From assembly GCA_902781455.1 (NCBI GenBank), contig CACZJF010000001.1:186001-250000 (forward strand): a DNA stretch of 64,000 bases. The letters run 5' to 3'. The number at the start of each line of letters is the position of its first letter. The first letter of the stretch is position 1. The translations under genes were made by a program, and so were the position numbers. Below, piece by piece: positions 32,793 to 40,764 of this stretch. The DNA is from an uncultured Lachnospiraceae bacterium (lineage in GTDB: Bacteria; Bacillota; Clostridia; Lachnospirales; Lachnospiraceae). The notes under the pieces are model-generated. The model was not told the DNA's origin and ran no database searches. It saw only the letters and a program-made list of their open reading frames with translations.

Positions 32793-33785
32793 CTACAGAA
32801 GCTGGATTGAACAGTTTCCCGTTCCCAGGAAGATTTCGCTTCCTCTCCTGATCTCATTGGTCCCGGTTCCAAGCGGTTTTCCGTTCAGAATCACAGGAGC
32901 ATTCTCATAAACGGTCACACAATAGTTTCTCTTCTCAGGGACATAGCAGATTCTGCAGTGGCATGGAGCCAGATCGCTGCGTTCAATCACCATGTTCGAG
33001 CAGGAGGGATCGCTTCCGAATGAAATCTCGCCCTGATCCATAAAGGGGATCACCTCTCCTGCAAGCGGACCGTGAGAACAGCGGAACGAAGGCTGCTCAG
33101 CAGCGGATCCTCTCACGTCTGAAGCAAGGGTATCCTTCATGATCAGGCGAAGGAACGATACAATCAGCGCAATCACAAGAGCTGCAAGAATCACCCATAA
33201 AGCCGGTTTGATTCCATGAAGGATCATACTGCGGATTTCGGAGCTGCTCACTGCTGTCTCAACAGAACCCCCTGCAGCTGTCTCAGTCCCGGCTCCTTCC
33301 GTGATCTGTGTCACCACCACACTCACGGAATCCCCTGCTTTGTCAGCGATCATTGCGGCCAGCCTGGAAGGGAGATGCCAGAACAGGAGAAAGCCCATAC
33401 CGATGCATCCGGCCGCGGAAAAAATCAGCGACAGTATCTTCGCCCACTTCGCACTGATCAGTCCAAAGATCAGCAGCCCGACAGCACTGACAAGAGCAAT
33501 CAGTACCAGGATCCTCACAAGCAGCAGAAGTTCCGTTCCGGCGCTTCCCAGACTCTCTGCTTTTTTCGTAAGGGAAAACAGCACTGCCTTCCCTGAGACT
33601 CCAAGCACCTGTCCGGAGTCGTCCGATCCGAACACTCCGGAGACTCCCTGCAGCTGTTCAGTAAACGGAAGGCCGTCGTCCGTGACTGAGGAAAGATCCA
33701 GCTTCAGCAGCGGAAACAGGGTGCATACAAGAATGATAATACTGAGAAACACCGTCAAAACCGACAATTTGCCACTACGCTTCAT
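32793..33785 (-). CDS. Membrane protein with C-terminal FHA-like domain
   Basis: 330 residues after AAAGGAGG. Four hydrophobic segments (~8-28, ~85-110, ~114-136, ~192-214) flank an extracytoplasmic region, and the FHA-like domain spans ~240-330 (GEISFGSDPSCSNMVI, LAPCHCRICY, NAPVILNGKPLG). The usual GR and SRxH residues are replaced by GSD and APCHCR, so phosphothreonine binding is uncertain. The overall plan matches the FHA membrane protein at 21343-22203. It starts 2 bp after the BspA-like gene. Confidence 0.75.
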   Translation of the reverse strand: MKRSGKLSVLTVFLSIIILVCTLFPLLKLDLSSVTDDGLPFTEQLQGVSGVFGSDDSGQVLGVSGKAVLFSLTKKAESLGSAGTELLLLVRILVLIALVSAVGLLIFGLISAKWAKILSLIFSAAGCIGMGFLLFWHLPSRLAAMIADKAGDSVSVVVTQITEGAGTETAAGGSVETAVSSSEIRSMILHGIKPALWVILAALVIALIVSFLRLIMKDTLASDVRGSAAEQPSFRCSHGPLAGEVIPFMDQGEISFGSDPSCSNMVIERSDLAPCHCRICYVPEKRNYCVTVYENAPVILNGKPLGTGTNEIRRGSEIFLGTGNCSIQLL

Positions 33786-33787
33786 AC

Positions 33788-34813
33788 CTAATACAACCTC
33801 CTTTTGTCTTCGTCAAAGAAGTATTCTCCGTCCTGTCCGTAATTAACTTCCAGTGAACTGTGTGCGAACATTCCATCATGCTCTTCCACGTTTTTCAGAT
33901 CCCATTTTGTCAGATTCATGTTAGGAAGACTGCTGCAGCCCATGAACATATTGGTGACGGATCTCACTTCTCCCATATCAAACCAGGAAACATCAAGGGA
34001 AGAGAGCTTCGTACAACAGATAAACAGATCTGTCATTCTCTGGACATTGGACGTATCAAACCGTTCCGGGGAGAACAGGATCTCTTCCAGATTCTTACAG
34101 CTGTGAAACATCAAGGCCATGGTGTACGCAGATACCGGATTGAATGTCGTCAGATCCAGTTTTTTCAGTGAGATACACTGGATAAACATCTGGTAAAAGC
34201 TGCGGCAGCAGGACGTCTCAAATGAAGAAAAATCCAGCTGTGTGATACTCTCACAATAGGCAAACATCTTGGAAAATGTCTCCGCCTTCCCGGTATCCAT
34301 ACCCGTCAGGTTGATCTTCTGTGCCTTGTAGTTATGATAAAACATATACCGAAAATCTGTTGTGTCCTCTGTATGAAGATTGCCGCCGGGATCAATCACC
34401 TGCGCGTTCTGGTACCAGGCAAAGAGCCCGGATGCGTCTTTCGGCGCTTTTACACCGCCCTCTCCGGCGATATAAAGATTGTCTTCCGCGTCCAGCCAGC
34501 CCATGACTGACCCGTTTCCGGACTCGGACAGATCAACGGCGTCCGCCGGCATCTCTTCCAGTGTATCAAGTACATAGACTCCCCGGATATCTTTTCTCTT
34601 CCATGACTGTACCCCAAAAGCGGTTTCGACTGGATCCTTCACGATCCCATCCTCAGCAAGATCTCCTTGCGCACCGTGCTCCTCCTTCAGTACATTAGCC
34701 TCCCAGGACGGCAACAAAGCCTCTGAGTCCGGTTCCTGCGCGAAAGGTATCATACCGAAAATGGCTGAGAGCACCAGAACTGATGCAGCCAGCAGGTTCT
34801 TCTTATTCTTCAT
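33788..34813 (-). CDS. Secreted BspA-like (DUF285) leucine-rich-repeat protein
   Basis: 341 residues with a signal peptide (1-~25, LLAASVLVLSAIFGMIPFAQ). The rest is BspA-family repeats of the form MF-x2-C-x2-L-x2-L-D-x-S-x-F-D (for example MFAYCESITQLDFSSFETS, MFHSCKNLEEILFSPERFDTS). It is clearly related along its length to residues ~790-1110 of the receptor kinase, including VMGWLDAEDNLYIAGEGGVKAP near GVIGWINAAGNLILAGEGGVKAP and a common ending GEYFF. It has no anchor, so it may be a soluble ligand, decoy or partner of the kinase ectodomain. Confidence 0.85.
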   Translation of the reverse strand: MKNKKNLLAASVLVLSAIFGMIPFAQEPDSEALLPSWEANVLKEEHGAQGDLAEDGIVKDPVETAFGVQSWKRKDIRGVYVLDTLEEMPADAVDLSESGNGSVMGWLDAEDNLYIAGEGGVKAPKDASGLFAWYQNAQVIDPGGNLHTEDTTDFRYMFYHNYKAQKINLTGMDTGKAETFSKMFAYCESITQLDFSSFETSCCRSFYQMFIQCISLKKLDLTTFNPVSAYTMALMFHSCKNLEEILFSPERFDTSNVQRMTDLFICCTKLSSLDVSWFDMGEVRSVTNMFMGCSSLPNMNLTKWDLKNVEEHDGMFAHSSLEVNYGQDGEYFFDEDKRRLY

Positions 34814-34924
34814 ACGCCGTCTCTCCGTTTCCTGGTATATTCATGCACCGTCTCTTCACTTCTGCGTATGTTTATGCCCCGCCACTTCATTTCTCCATAT
34901 CTGCATGCGCTGTCTCTTTGTATA
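34803..34924 (-). repeat. Imperfect ~31-bp tandem repeats and a 13-codon upstream ORF at the BspA-like start
   Basis: About four units of ~31 bp (boundaries near 34831, 34835, 34866, 34897) share TnTTCATGC-CCGTCTCTTC on the plus strand. Read on the minus strand, each unit repeats a purine-rich stretch followed by a GCATG- or GTATG-like start. The last unit is the genuine start of the secreted protein at 34813. One earlier unit opens a 13-codon frame (34844-34803) that ends inside the real gene start, which would allow translational coupling. Confidence 0.45.
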
Positions 34925-34932
34925 CCTGACAG

Positions 34933-36132
34933 TCATTCCTGCCGGAAAGACATCTCCCAGATTTCCGAATAGGTGGAAAGCGGGACTTCGCTCAGAAGGC
35001 ACATCAGAATAAACGCTTCATAAGCATTCACCGGATACAGTCCACTCATGTAGCATTGTCCCAAAAGGAAATTGATCTCATCCAGATAATTCATGCAGCG
35101 AATCTCAGGCTCGTCCTCAGACATCTCCTGTGAATAGATAAAGAAGAGCAGTGTAATCAGATCAAAACGGTCAACAGCCGCCTGACGATGCTCAATCTTT
35201 TCGATCCTTTGCCGGCTCAGTCTTTTCTGATTAAAATGTCTGTTGAGCAATGATGCTGACATCTTCTGAAGATTTCCGTTGTCAGTCACTGGAATGCCGC
35301 AGCAGATAATTTTTTCCAGATCAGCCGGTGAGATGTCTTCCTTCGTCCATTCCCTTCCGTTTCCAAGTTCTTCGTCCTCACAGTAAATCCTGGCTACATG
35401 TCTTTTCGCGCGGTCCATAAGCTGAAGAAAAACCTGATATGCCGTATCATCTTCCCTTCTGTCACCATGCGTCTTCTTCAGCGACAGCAGGTAGTGATCC
35501 AGTTCCTCTTCATCTGCAAGAAGCGGCATCTGACTGTCCGATATCTTTTCTGCGGCATCTGTCTCATTAACCTCCACATTCTGATACCATTCCTGCTTTT
35601 TCTTCGCAAATGACCACGGGAGCTGATTCCTGTAGCAATAATGGTAGATTACCTCCTGTGGCAAAACAGGATTAAAATCTTCTTCCTTAAGCACCTTGGT
35701 CAGGAATTCAGACACTTCGGTTTCTTTCATCCTGAGCCCGAATCCAATCAGAAACATGGTCGGACGCCGGACACTCTCTGATGACAGCCAACCTTTCACA
35801 ATCGCAGACCAGCGTTTGGTGGTCGGTTCCACAGAATGGGGTGTAAAAGACTCTTCAAAGGATTCCATGATGATGTCTCTATAGACGTCATCCTGAACCG
35901 AATAAAACGGTTCCTGAATCTGTGCTTCGGAATAAAGATACCGACGCAGGAAATCTTTGAAAGAGACAATCTGCATCTTTCCCTGAAGATAAGAAAAAAT
36001 CATATCCGCGTCCATATCCTCAAAATCACCGGAATAGACAACACTGTGGATCTCGTTTATTGCCTTTCGCGTAAACTCGAAGTCCTTGATGGTACTGTCA
36101 AAATCAACCTTGGCCCACATATCATTCTTCAT
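34933..36132 (-). CDS. Cytoplasmic protein of unknown function, first gene of the island
   Basis: 399 residues, no signal peptide, membrane helix or motif I recognise. It is mainly helical and charged, with many Glu/Lys, and a Cys pair near residue 270 (IICCGIPV). An acidic segment around residues 190-215 (NETDAAEKISDSQMPLLADEEELD) looks like a linker. Start ATG after AAGGGTGGACAG. It is transcribed first from site A, 87 bp after rng. Its steady co-location with readers and phosphatases would suit a kinase substrate or effector, but that is inference. Confidence 0.7.
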   Translation of the reverse strand: MKNDMWAKVDFDSTIKDFEFTRKAINEIHSVVYSGDFEDMDADMIFSYLQGKMQIVSFKDFLRRYLYSEAQIQEPFYSVQDDVYRDIIMESFEESFTPHSVEPTTKRWSAIVKGWLSSESVRRPTMFLIGFGLRMKETEVSEFLTKVLKEEDFNPVLPQEVIYHYCYRNQLPWSFAKKKQEWYQNVEVNETDAAEKISDSQMPLLADEEELDHYLLSLKKTHGDRREDDTAYQVFLQLMDRAKRHVARIYCEDEELGNGREWTKEDISPADLEKIICCGIPVTDNGNLQKMSASLLNRHFNQKRLSRQRIEKIEHRQAAVDRFDLITLLFFIYSQEMSEDEPEIRCMNYLDEINFLLGQCYMSGLYPVNAYEAFILMCLLSEVPLSTYSEIWEMSFRQE

Positions 36133-36178
36133 TACTGTCCACCCTTGTCTTATAGCCAGTGCTTTCTGTGCTGATCAC

Positions 36179-36222
36179 AGCATAACAGGAACACATAAGA
36201 GAACTGTAACCTGCTGGTTTCA
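36179..36222 (-). promoter_or_regulatory. Island regulatory site A and -10, overlapping the rng stop codon
   Basis: Minus strand: TGAAACCAGCAGGTTACA (36222-36205), exactly 20 bp, then TATGCT (36184-36179). The first three bases of the site are the rng TGA stop. The first island gene starts at 36132. Confidence 0.65.
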
Positions 36223-37593
36223 CTGACTTCTCTCTGTCTTCACCGCCTCTTTCAGCGGCACCTCTATCTTCTGTCTGGTCATTTCCACCAGCCCGAGCTT
36301 TGTCAGATCTACAACCTGTGTTTTCACCGGATCTTTTCGGACGGCGTCCTTGAGTTCATCCAGTATGCGCAGTGAATTTTTCTGTTTTTTCAGGTTGATA
36401 AAATCAATCACGATAATCCCGGACAGATTCCTGAGACGAATCTGACGGGCCGCCTCCCGCGCCGCTTCCAGATTGACCGTCAGAAGGGCTTCCTCTTTCT
36501 GCTTTCCGCTTTGAAACCGTCCGGAGTTCACATCTATAATATGGAGTGCCTCCGTGGATTCGATCACCAGATCTCCTCCATCCTTCAGGTTCACCCTCTT
36601 TTCCAGAGCGTGCTCCAGTTCCCGTTCAAGAGAATACACCTTCTCCATGGAGACCATACGATCCGAATAGAGCCGGATGTTCAGATCTGGATTCCTGTTT
36701 TCCGCTGCTGCACTACGCATCTGATGGAACAGAGCGTTGTCATCCGTGATAACAGCCTCGATCTCCTGGCTGAAAAGACGCAGAACTCTCGAGATCCATC
36801 GGGGAGGCTGCTTCTTCAGAACAGAATGAACACTGCGATAGGGCGCCTTGAGTTTCAGATCTGTCATCTCCGCCTCAAGGGCGGCGATATCGTCAAGAAT
36901 CTCTTCTCTCAGGATCTCTGTTTCCTCCAGGTCCTTATCTTTTCCCACCAGATTCCTGTCTGTTTCTTCCGGATCCTTATCTTCTTCGAACTTTTCCGCT
37001 CCATCTGTATATGCAGAAGGAATCGTAAGCGAAGACTCCTGTTTTCGGCTGACGGCAGACTCCATTTCGGCAAGAAGCATACCTGCGCTCGTACGCACCA
37101 CCAGACCACACTGCCCGATCCGCTCCTGCAAACGCCCGAATTCTTCCGAGCTCAGGATCCGGTCTTTCAGCGTCTGACGAAGCTGCTGAGGAATCTTCTT
37201 CGATACGCCGAGACCGATTCCTCCCTGTATCAGCACGACATGCTTTCCCTGCAGAGTGATCTTTGTGGACAGAGACATATCCTTGCTGCCGAATGCATCT
37301 CTGGTGATCTGTACGACAAGCTGATCGCCTGCCTGTATGTCCGGACCAGGTCCCTTTGAGGTATAGATCGGACAGACAATCTCATCGAACGGCAGATAAC
37401 CGTTGATGCCCGGAACAAGTTCCACAAATGCGGCGTTCAGATTCTTCGCGACCTTCTGCACCAACCCGATATAGATATCTCCGATTCCGGGGCCCTGTGT
37501 CAGCGGGTCCGCGTGTATCTCCACAGCATGACCGGCCTCATTCAGCAGGAAGGAGAGAACCTTTTCTTCTTTTTTTACTACAATATATTTCAT
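36220..37593 (-). CDS. rng: Ribonuclease E/G family protein with acidic insert
   Basis: 457 residues. The S1 domain lies N-terminal (GDIYIGLVQKVAKNLNAAFVEL), the catalytic DNase I-like part C-terminal with the two metal aspartates in HIIDVNSG and GIIVIDFINLKK. The family core is intact, but between residues ~190 and 240 there is a low-complexity acidic insert with repeated DK(D/T)xEET-like segments (EEDKDPEETDRNLVGKDKDLEETE). It should process rRNA or mRNA. It overlaps the DUF2344 gene by 4 nt. In many clostridia rplU follows rng directly; here the island begins at its stop codon. Confidence 0.92.
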   Translation of the reverse strand: MKYIVVKKEEKVLSFLLNEAGHAVEIHADPLTQGPGIGDIYIGLVQKVAKNLNAAFVELVPGINGYLPFDEIVCPIYTSKGPGPDIQAGDQLVVQITRDAFGSKDMSLSTKITLQGKHVVLIQGGIGLGVSKKIPQQLRQTLKDRILSSEEFGRLQERIGQCGLVVRTSAGMLLAEMESAVSRKQESSLTIPSAYTDGAEKFEEDKDPEETDRNLVGKDKDLEETEILREEILDDIAALEAEMTDLKLKAPYRSVHSVLKKQPPRWISRVLRLFSQEIEAVITDDNALFHQMRSAAAENRNPDLNIRLYSDRMVSMEKVYSLERELEHALEKRVNLKDGGDLVIESTEALHIIDVNSGRFQSGKQKEEALLTVNLEAAREAARQIRLRNLSGIIVIDFINLKKQKNSLRILDELKDAVRKDPVKTQVVDLTKLGLVEMTRQKIEVPLKEAVKTERSQ

Positions 37594-38390
37594 GACAGGT
37601 CTTTGCCAAGCGCAATCAAGGGTACGAATGCATGCTGACCATCCTTTCCTTTGTCGGCATACACTTCATCCCGGTTGATGGAAAACATGCAGGGATGGTA
37701 TTCTCTTCCGGTCTGATCCGCAAAAGCCTGCATGACAAGCTCAGGTCTGATATTCCGGTCAAGTCCCGCGCTCAGTCCGAGCATCAGCTTTGGTCCGTCA
37801 AACCTGGCCTCAAAGATCAGCGGACGGATATTGATCTCTTTCAGTGCTTTCTTTCCTTTTTTCATCACCATTATCTCAGGTTTTTTCAGCCATGACAGGA
37901 AATCCTCATGCCATGCAAGATCCCACGGTGTTCTCCGCGAATCTTCCGATGAAACGACAAACGGCTCAGCCTGGCTCCGCGCCTGGCTTTCTCCGGCCTC
38001 GGCCGGACCCGTCTCCGGAACAGTACAGGGTTTCATTCGCAGAGTAAAGTCTGCCCTCGCGGCAAGGTTCATCCCTTTATGTATCTTTCCTTCCGGTATC
38101 TGACGCGCCTCCGTAAAATGGATTCCTTCCGGTACGGAACGGTTCAGCCGGTTCACGATCTCCTGCCCGGGTATGGATTCCACCAGATCAACGTCGACAT
38201 ACTCGGAATCACTGGTCATACCGACACCGAGCGGGAGCGCAAACGACATGGACATATGAGGGCTCATCCCTTCCGTATAGACTACATCGATCCCGGCTCT
38301 TCGGCAGGCCTTCTGGAAATAACGCATCATATCCAGATGGCCGATGAACCGCATCAGACCCTGTTTGGAGTATTTGACACGTACTCTCAT
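37590..38390 (-). CDS. TIGR03936 family (DUF2344) radical-SAM-linked protein
   Basis: 266 residues starting MRVRVKYSKQGLMRFIGHLDMMRYFQKACRRAGIDVVYTEGMSPHM, the family signature. It is constantly found beside, or fused to, the radical-SAM protein TIGR03960, as here, where the genes overlap by 4 nt. Its biochemical role is unsettled. A Pro/Glu/Ser-rich stretch at ~130-155 interrupts the domain. The overlap with rng by 4 nt indicates one transcript of the three genes. Confidence 0.9.
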   Translation of the reverse strand: MRVRVKYSKQGLMRFIGHLDMMRYFQKACRRAGIDVVYTEGMSPHMSMSFALPLGVGMTSDSEYVDVDLVESIPGQEIVNRLNRSVPEGIHFTEARQIPEGKIHKGMNLAARADFTLRMKPCTVPETGPAEAGESQARSQAEPFVVSSEDSRRTPWDLAWHEDFLSWLKKPEIMVMKKGKKALKEINIRPLIFEARFDGPKLMLGLSAGLDRNIRPELVMQAFADQTGREYHPCMFSINRDEVYADKGKDGQHAFVPLIALGKDLS

Positions 38391-40459
38391 GAACCCTCCG
38401 TTTCCGTATTCTGCATGATGCTGTCACCTTCAGCGCCATTCTCTTCCGGTTCTCTCAGTTCCCGGATACCGGGAACCGGATTGCACGCCGCAACAGGATA
38501 TGTGTACTGCAGATCCGTGCCTGCCCGTAATATCTGCTTTCCATCCTTCGTATTGAAACAGACGCCGCATCCAAACTTGGCCGCTCCGCAGGCGCTGCAT
38601 GACATGTGGCAGTTTGGCGTCACCTCTTCCCGGAGCGCCTTATGCCACTCATCGAGGAGAAACTTCTTTGAGGGGCCTGCATCGATAAAGTCCCACGGGA
38701 AGATCTCGTCTTCCCCTCGTTTCCTGCGGGTATAGAAGTCCAGGTCAATCCCGGTTTCGTACATCGCCTCCACCCAGCGATTCCAATCCCAGTGTTCCGT
38801 CCAGGCATCAAAGAGCGCTCCCTTCCGGTAGGCCGCCTCGATGGTGTACGACACCTTCCTGTCACCGCGGGCCAGCAGTCCCTCCAGAACCGTGCCATAA
38901 GCTTCATGCCAGTTATAACGGATCGACTTATGATTCAGGCTCTCTTTGACTTCTCTGTTCACAGTATGGGCAAACGTCAGATATTCCTCCGGCGTAAACA
39001 TTTCCGCCCATTGAAACGGCGTAAATGGCTTTGGAACGAAGAAGGAAGTGGAGATCGTTATCATGCACTTTCCGTTCCGCTTTTCCTTTGGAACAGTGTC
39101 GTAATACAGCTCGGCAATCTTCTCTGCCAGCTGCGCGATTGCTCTGCGGTCTTCTTCCGTTTCGGTCGGCTGCCCAAGCATGAAATAAAGCTTCACCTTA
39201 TTCCAGCCGCCGAGAAACGCATCCCGGGCCCCCTTCAGAATATCCTCTTCCGTCAGCCCTTTGTTGATCACATTCCGCATTCTCTGGGAACCGCCCTCCG
39301 GCGCAAAGGTCAGGGAACTCTTCTTGACATCCTGCACCTTGCTCATCACATCCAGCGAAAATGCATCGATGCGCAGAGACGGAAGCGAGATGTTGATGTT
39401 CTTCGTCTTTCCATGTTTCTCAATCAGATCGGTGACCAGTCCCTCAAGCTCGGGATAATCACTGGTGGACAGGGAACTGAGTGAGATTTCTTCATGCCCG
39501 CTCTCGCGAAGCAGCCGGTCGGCATCTTTTTTCAGCGTTTCCAGGCTTTTGGTCCGCGTCGGACGATAGATCATGCCCGCCTGGCAGAACCGGCAGCCAC
39601 GGATACACCCTCGCTGTACCTCCAGGACAACACGGTCCTGGGTAACCTGCATGAACGGAACCAGCGGTTTCGAAATATAGGAAACCTGATCGAGGTCAGC
39701 CACAATCTGTTTTCTGATACGACGCGGAATTCCTTCCTTTACCGGTTCGAAGGATCTGAGCGTACCGTCCTCGTGATAGGCCGGCTGATACAGCATCGGG
39801 CAGTAGATGCCCGGGATCTGCGCGGCCCTTTCGAGGAACTGCAGTCTGGTCATTCCTTCCCGCCTGCACTCCTGATAGAGATCAAGCAGGTTATCATATA
39901 CGGTCTCGCCTTCTCCGATATAAAACAGATCAAAGAAATCCGCGACCGGTTCCGGATTATACGCGCAGGGACCTCCGCCGATCACAACCGGTGATTCTTC
40001 CCCAAGAAGCTGTTCTATCTCAGCGCCTGATTCATCTTTTGCATATAATCTGTCTTTCGCGCGCAGAGGAATCCGGCTCAGATCCAGGATCTGCAGGATG
40101 TTCACGTAACACAGTTCATACTGCAGTGTGATCCCAAGAAAATCAAACTCCCTGACCGGGTCCTGAGACTCGAGCGCAAACAGCTCGATTTCCTTCTCCC
40201 GCATCATCCGGTCAAGATCCACCCACGGAGAATAGACCCGCTCACACCAGGTGTCGGGTCTTGCGTTAAACATATCATACAGAATCTGAATCCCGAGATG
40301 CGACATACCGATCTCATAGACATCCGGGAAACACATCACAAAACGGATGCTGATCTTTTCCGGATCCTTATGTACGGCATTCACCTCATTGCCAAGATAC
40401 CGTTCCGGTTTTTCCACGGAGAGAAGAATCTCTTCAGGAAGCGCCAGTCTCTCTGCCAT
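38387..40459 (-). CDS. TIGR03960 family B12-binding-domain/radical SAM protein
   Basis: 690 residues. The N-terminal cobalamin-binding-like part has FVMCFPDVYEIGMSHLGIQILYDMFNARPDTWCERVYSPW; the radical-SAM core has VQRGCIRGCRFCQAG (CxxxCxxC); the C-terminal region has a conserved Cys group (CHMSCSACGAAKFGCGVC) that may hold another Fe-S cluster. Function is unknown, although association with RNase G and ribosomal genes suggests RNA or ribosome modification. Start after AAAGGAAGG, 16 bp past the small basic gene. Confidence 0.9.
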   Translation of the reverse strand: MAERLALPEEILLSVEKPERYLGNEVNAVHKDPEKISIRFVMCFPDVYEIGMSHLGIQILYDMFNARPDTWCERVYSPWVDLDRMMREKEIELFALESQDPVREFDFLGITLQYELCYVNILQILDLSRIPLRAKDRLYAKDESGAEIEQLLGEESPVVIGGGPCAYNPEPVADFFDLFYIGEGETVYDNLLDLYQECRREGMTRLQFLERAAQIPGIYCPMLYQPAYHEDGTLRSFEPVKEGIPRRIRKQIVADLDQVSYISKPLVPFMQVTQDRVVLEVQRGCIRGCRFCQAGMIYRPTRTKSLETLKKDADRLLRESGHEEISLSSLSTSDYPELEGLVTDLIEKHGKTKNINISLPSLRIDAFSLDVMSKVQDVKKSSLTFAPEGGSQRMRNVINKGLTEEDILKGARDAFLGGWNKVKLYFMLGQPTETEEDRRAIAQLAEKIAELYYDTVPKEKRNGKCMITISTSFFVPKPFTPFQWAEMFTPEEYLTFAHTVNREVKESLNHKSIRYNWHEAYGTVLEGLLARGDRKVSYTIEAAYRKGALFDAWTEHWDWNRWVEAMYETGIDLDFYTRRKRGEDEIFPWDFIDAGPSKKFLLDEWHKALREEVTPNCHMSCSACGAAKFGCGVCFNTKDGKQILRAGTDLQYTYPVAACNPVPGIRELREPEENGAEGDSIMQNTETEGS

Positions 40460-40475
40460 AGAAACAGTCCTTCCT

Positions 40476-40583
40476 TTATTTTTTCTTAGCTGCCTGCTTC
40501 CTCTTCAGCGCCGCAAGCTGCTGGGCAATTTTTTTGTTCGCCGCTTCCTTGCTGTCCTTGTTTTTCTTGCCAAGCTTTCCCAT
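40476..40583 (-). CDS. 35-residue highly basic peptide
   Basis: ATG at 40583 follows CAGGAGGTGTTTGAAT, one of the best ribosome-binding sites in the window. The product starts MGKLGKKNKDSKEAANKKIA and ends KRKQAAKKK: more than one third Lys/Arg, with a probable amphipathic helix. It ends 16 bp before the radical-SAM gene and must be its operon partner. I know no family name; an RNA- or ribosome-binding peptide is plausible from charge alone. Confidence 0.6.
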   Translation of the reverse strand: MGKLGKKNKDSKEAANKKIAQQLAALKRKQAAKKK

Positions 40584-40664
40584 ATTCAAACACCTCCTGA
40601 TTGCAAGTCTTTTGGTATTTTATCACATTGTTGGAAGATTGTGCCATCCAATCCTTTCCGTCAC

Positions 40665-40706
40665 AAAACCCCGCCCTGATGAGGTCCGCGGATTCATCAG
40701 GGCGGG
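40665..40706 (-). terminator. Rho-independent terminator of the xdhD operon
   Basis: Minus strand: perfect 13-bp stem CCCGCCCTGATGA/TCATCAGGGCGGG with an 11-nt loop, followed by GTTTTG. It lies 59 bp after the xdhD stop. Confidence 0.85.
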
Positions 40707-40764
40707 TGTCTTATCTCTGTGACTGATTCCGGTCTGCGCCGGGTTTTATGAAATCTTTCGCTGG

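Noticed and set aside
12898-36132. Type VI/VII secretion or tellurite-resistance locus
   Set aside because: FHA, kinase, PP2C and VWA genes suggested it, but no WXG100, FtsK/EssC, Hcp, sheath or TerD-like gene is present.
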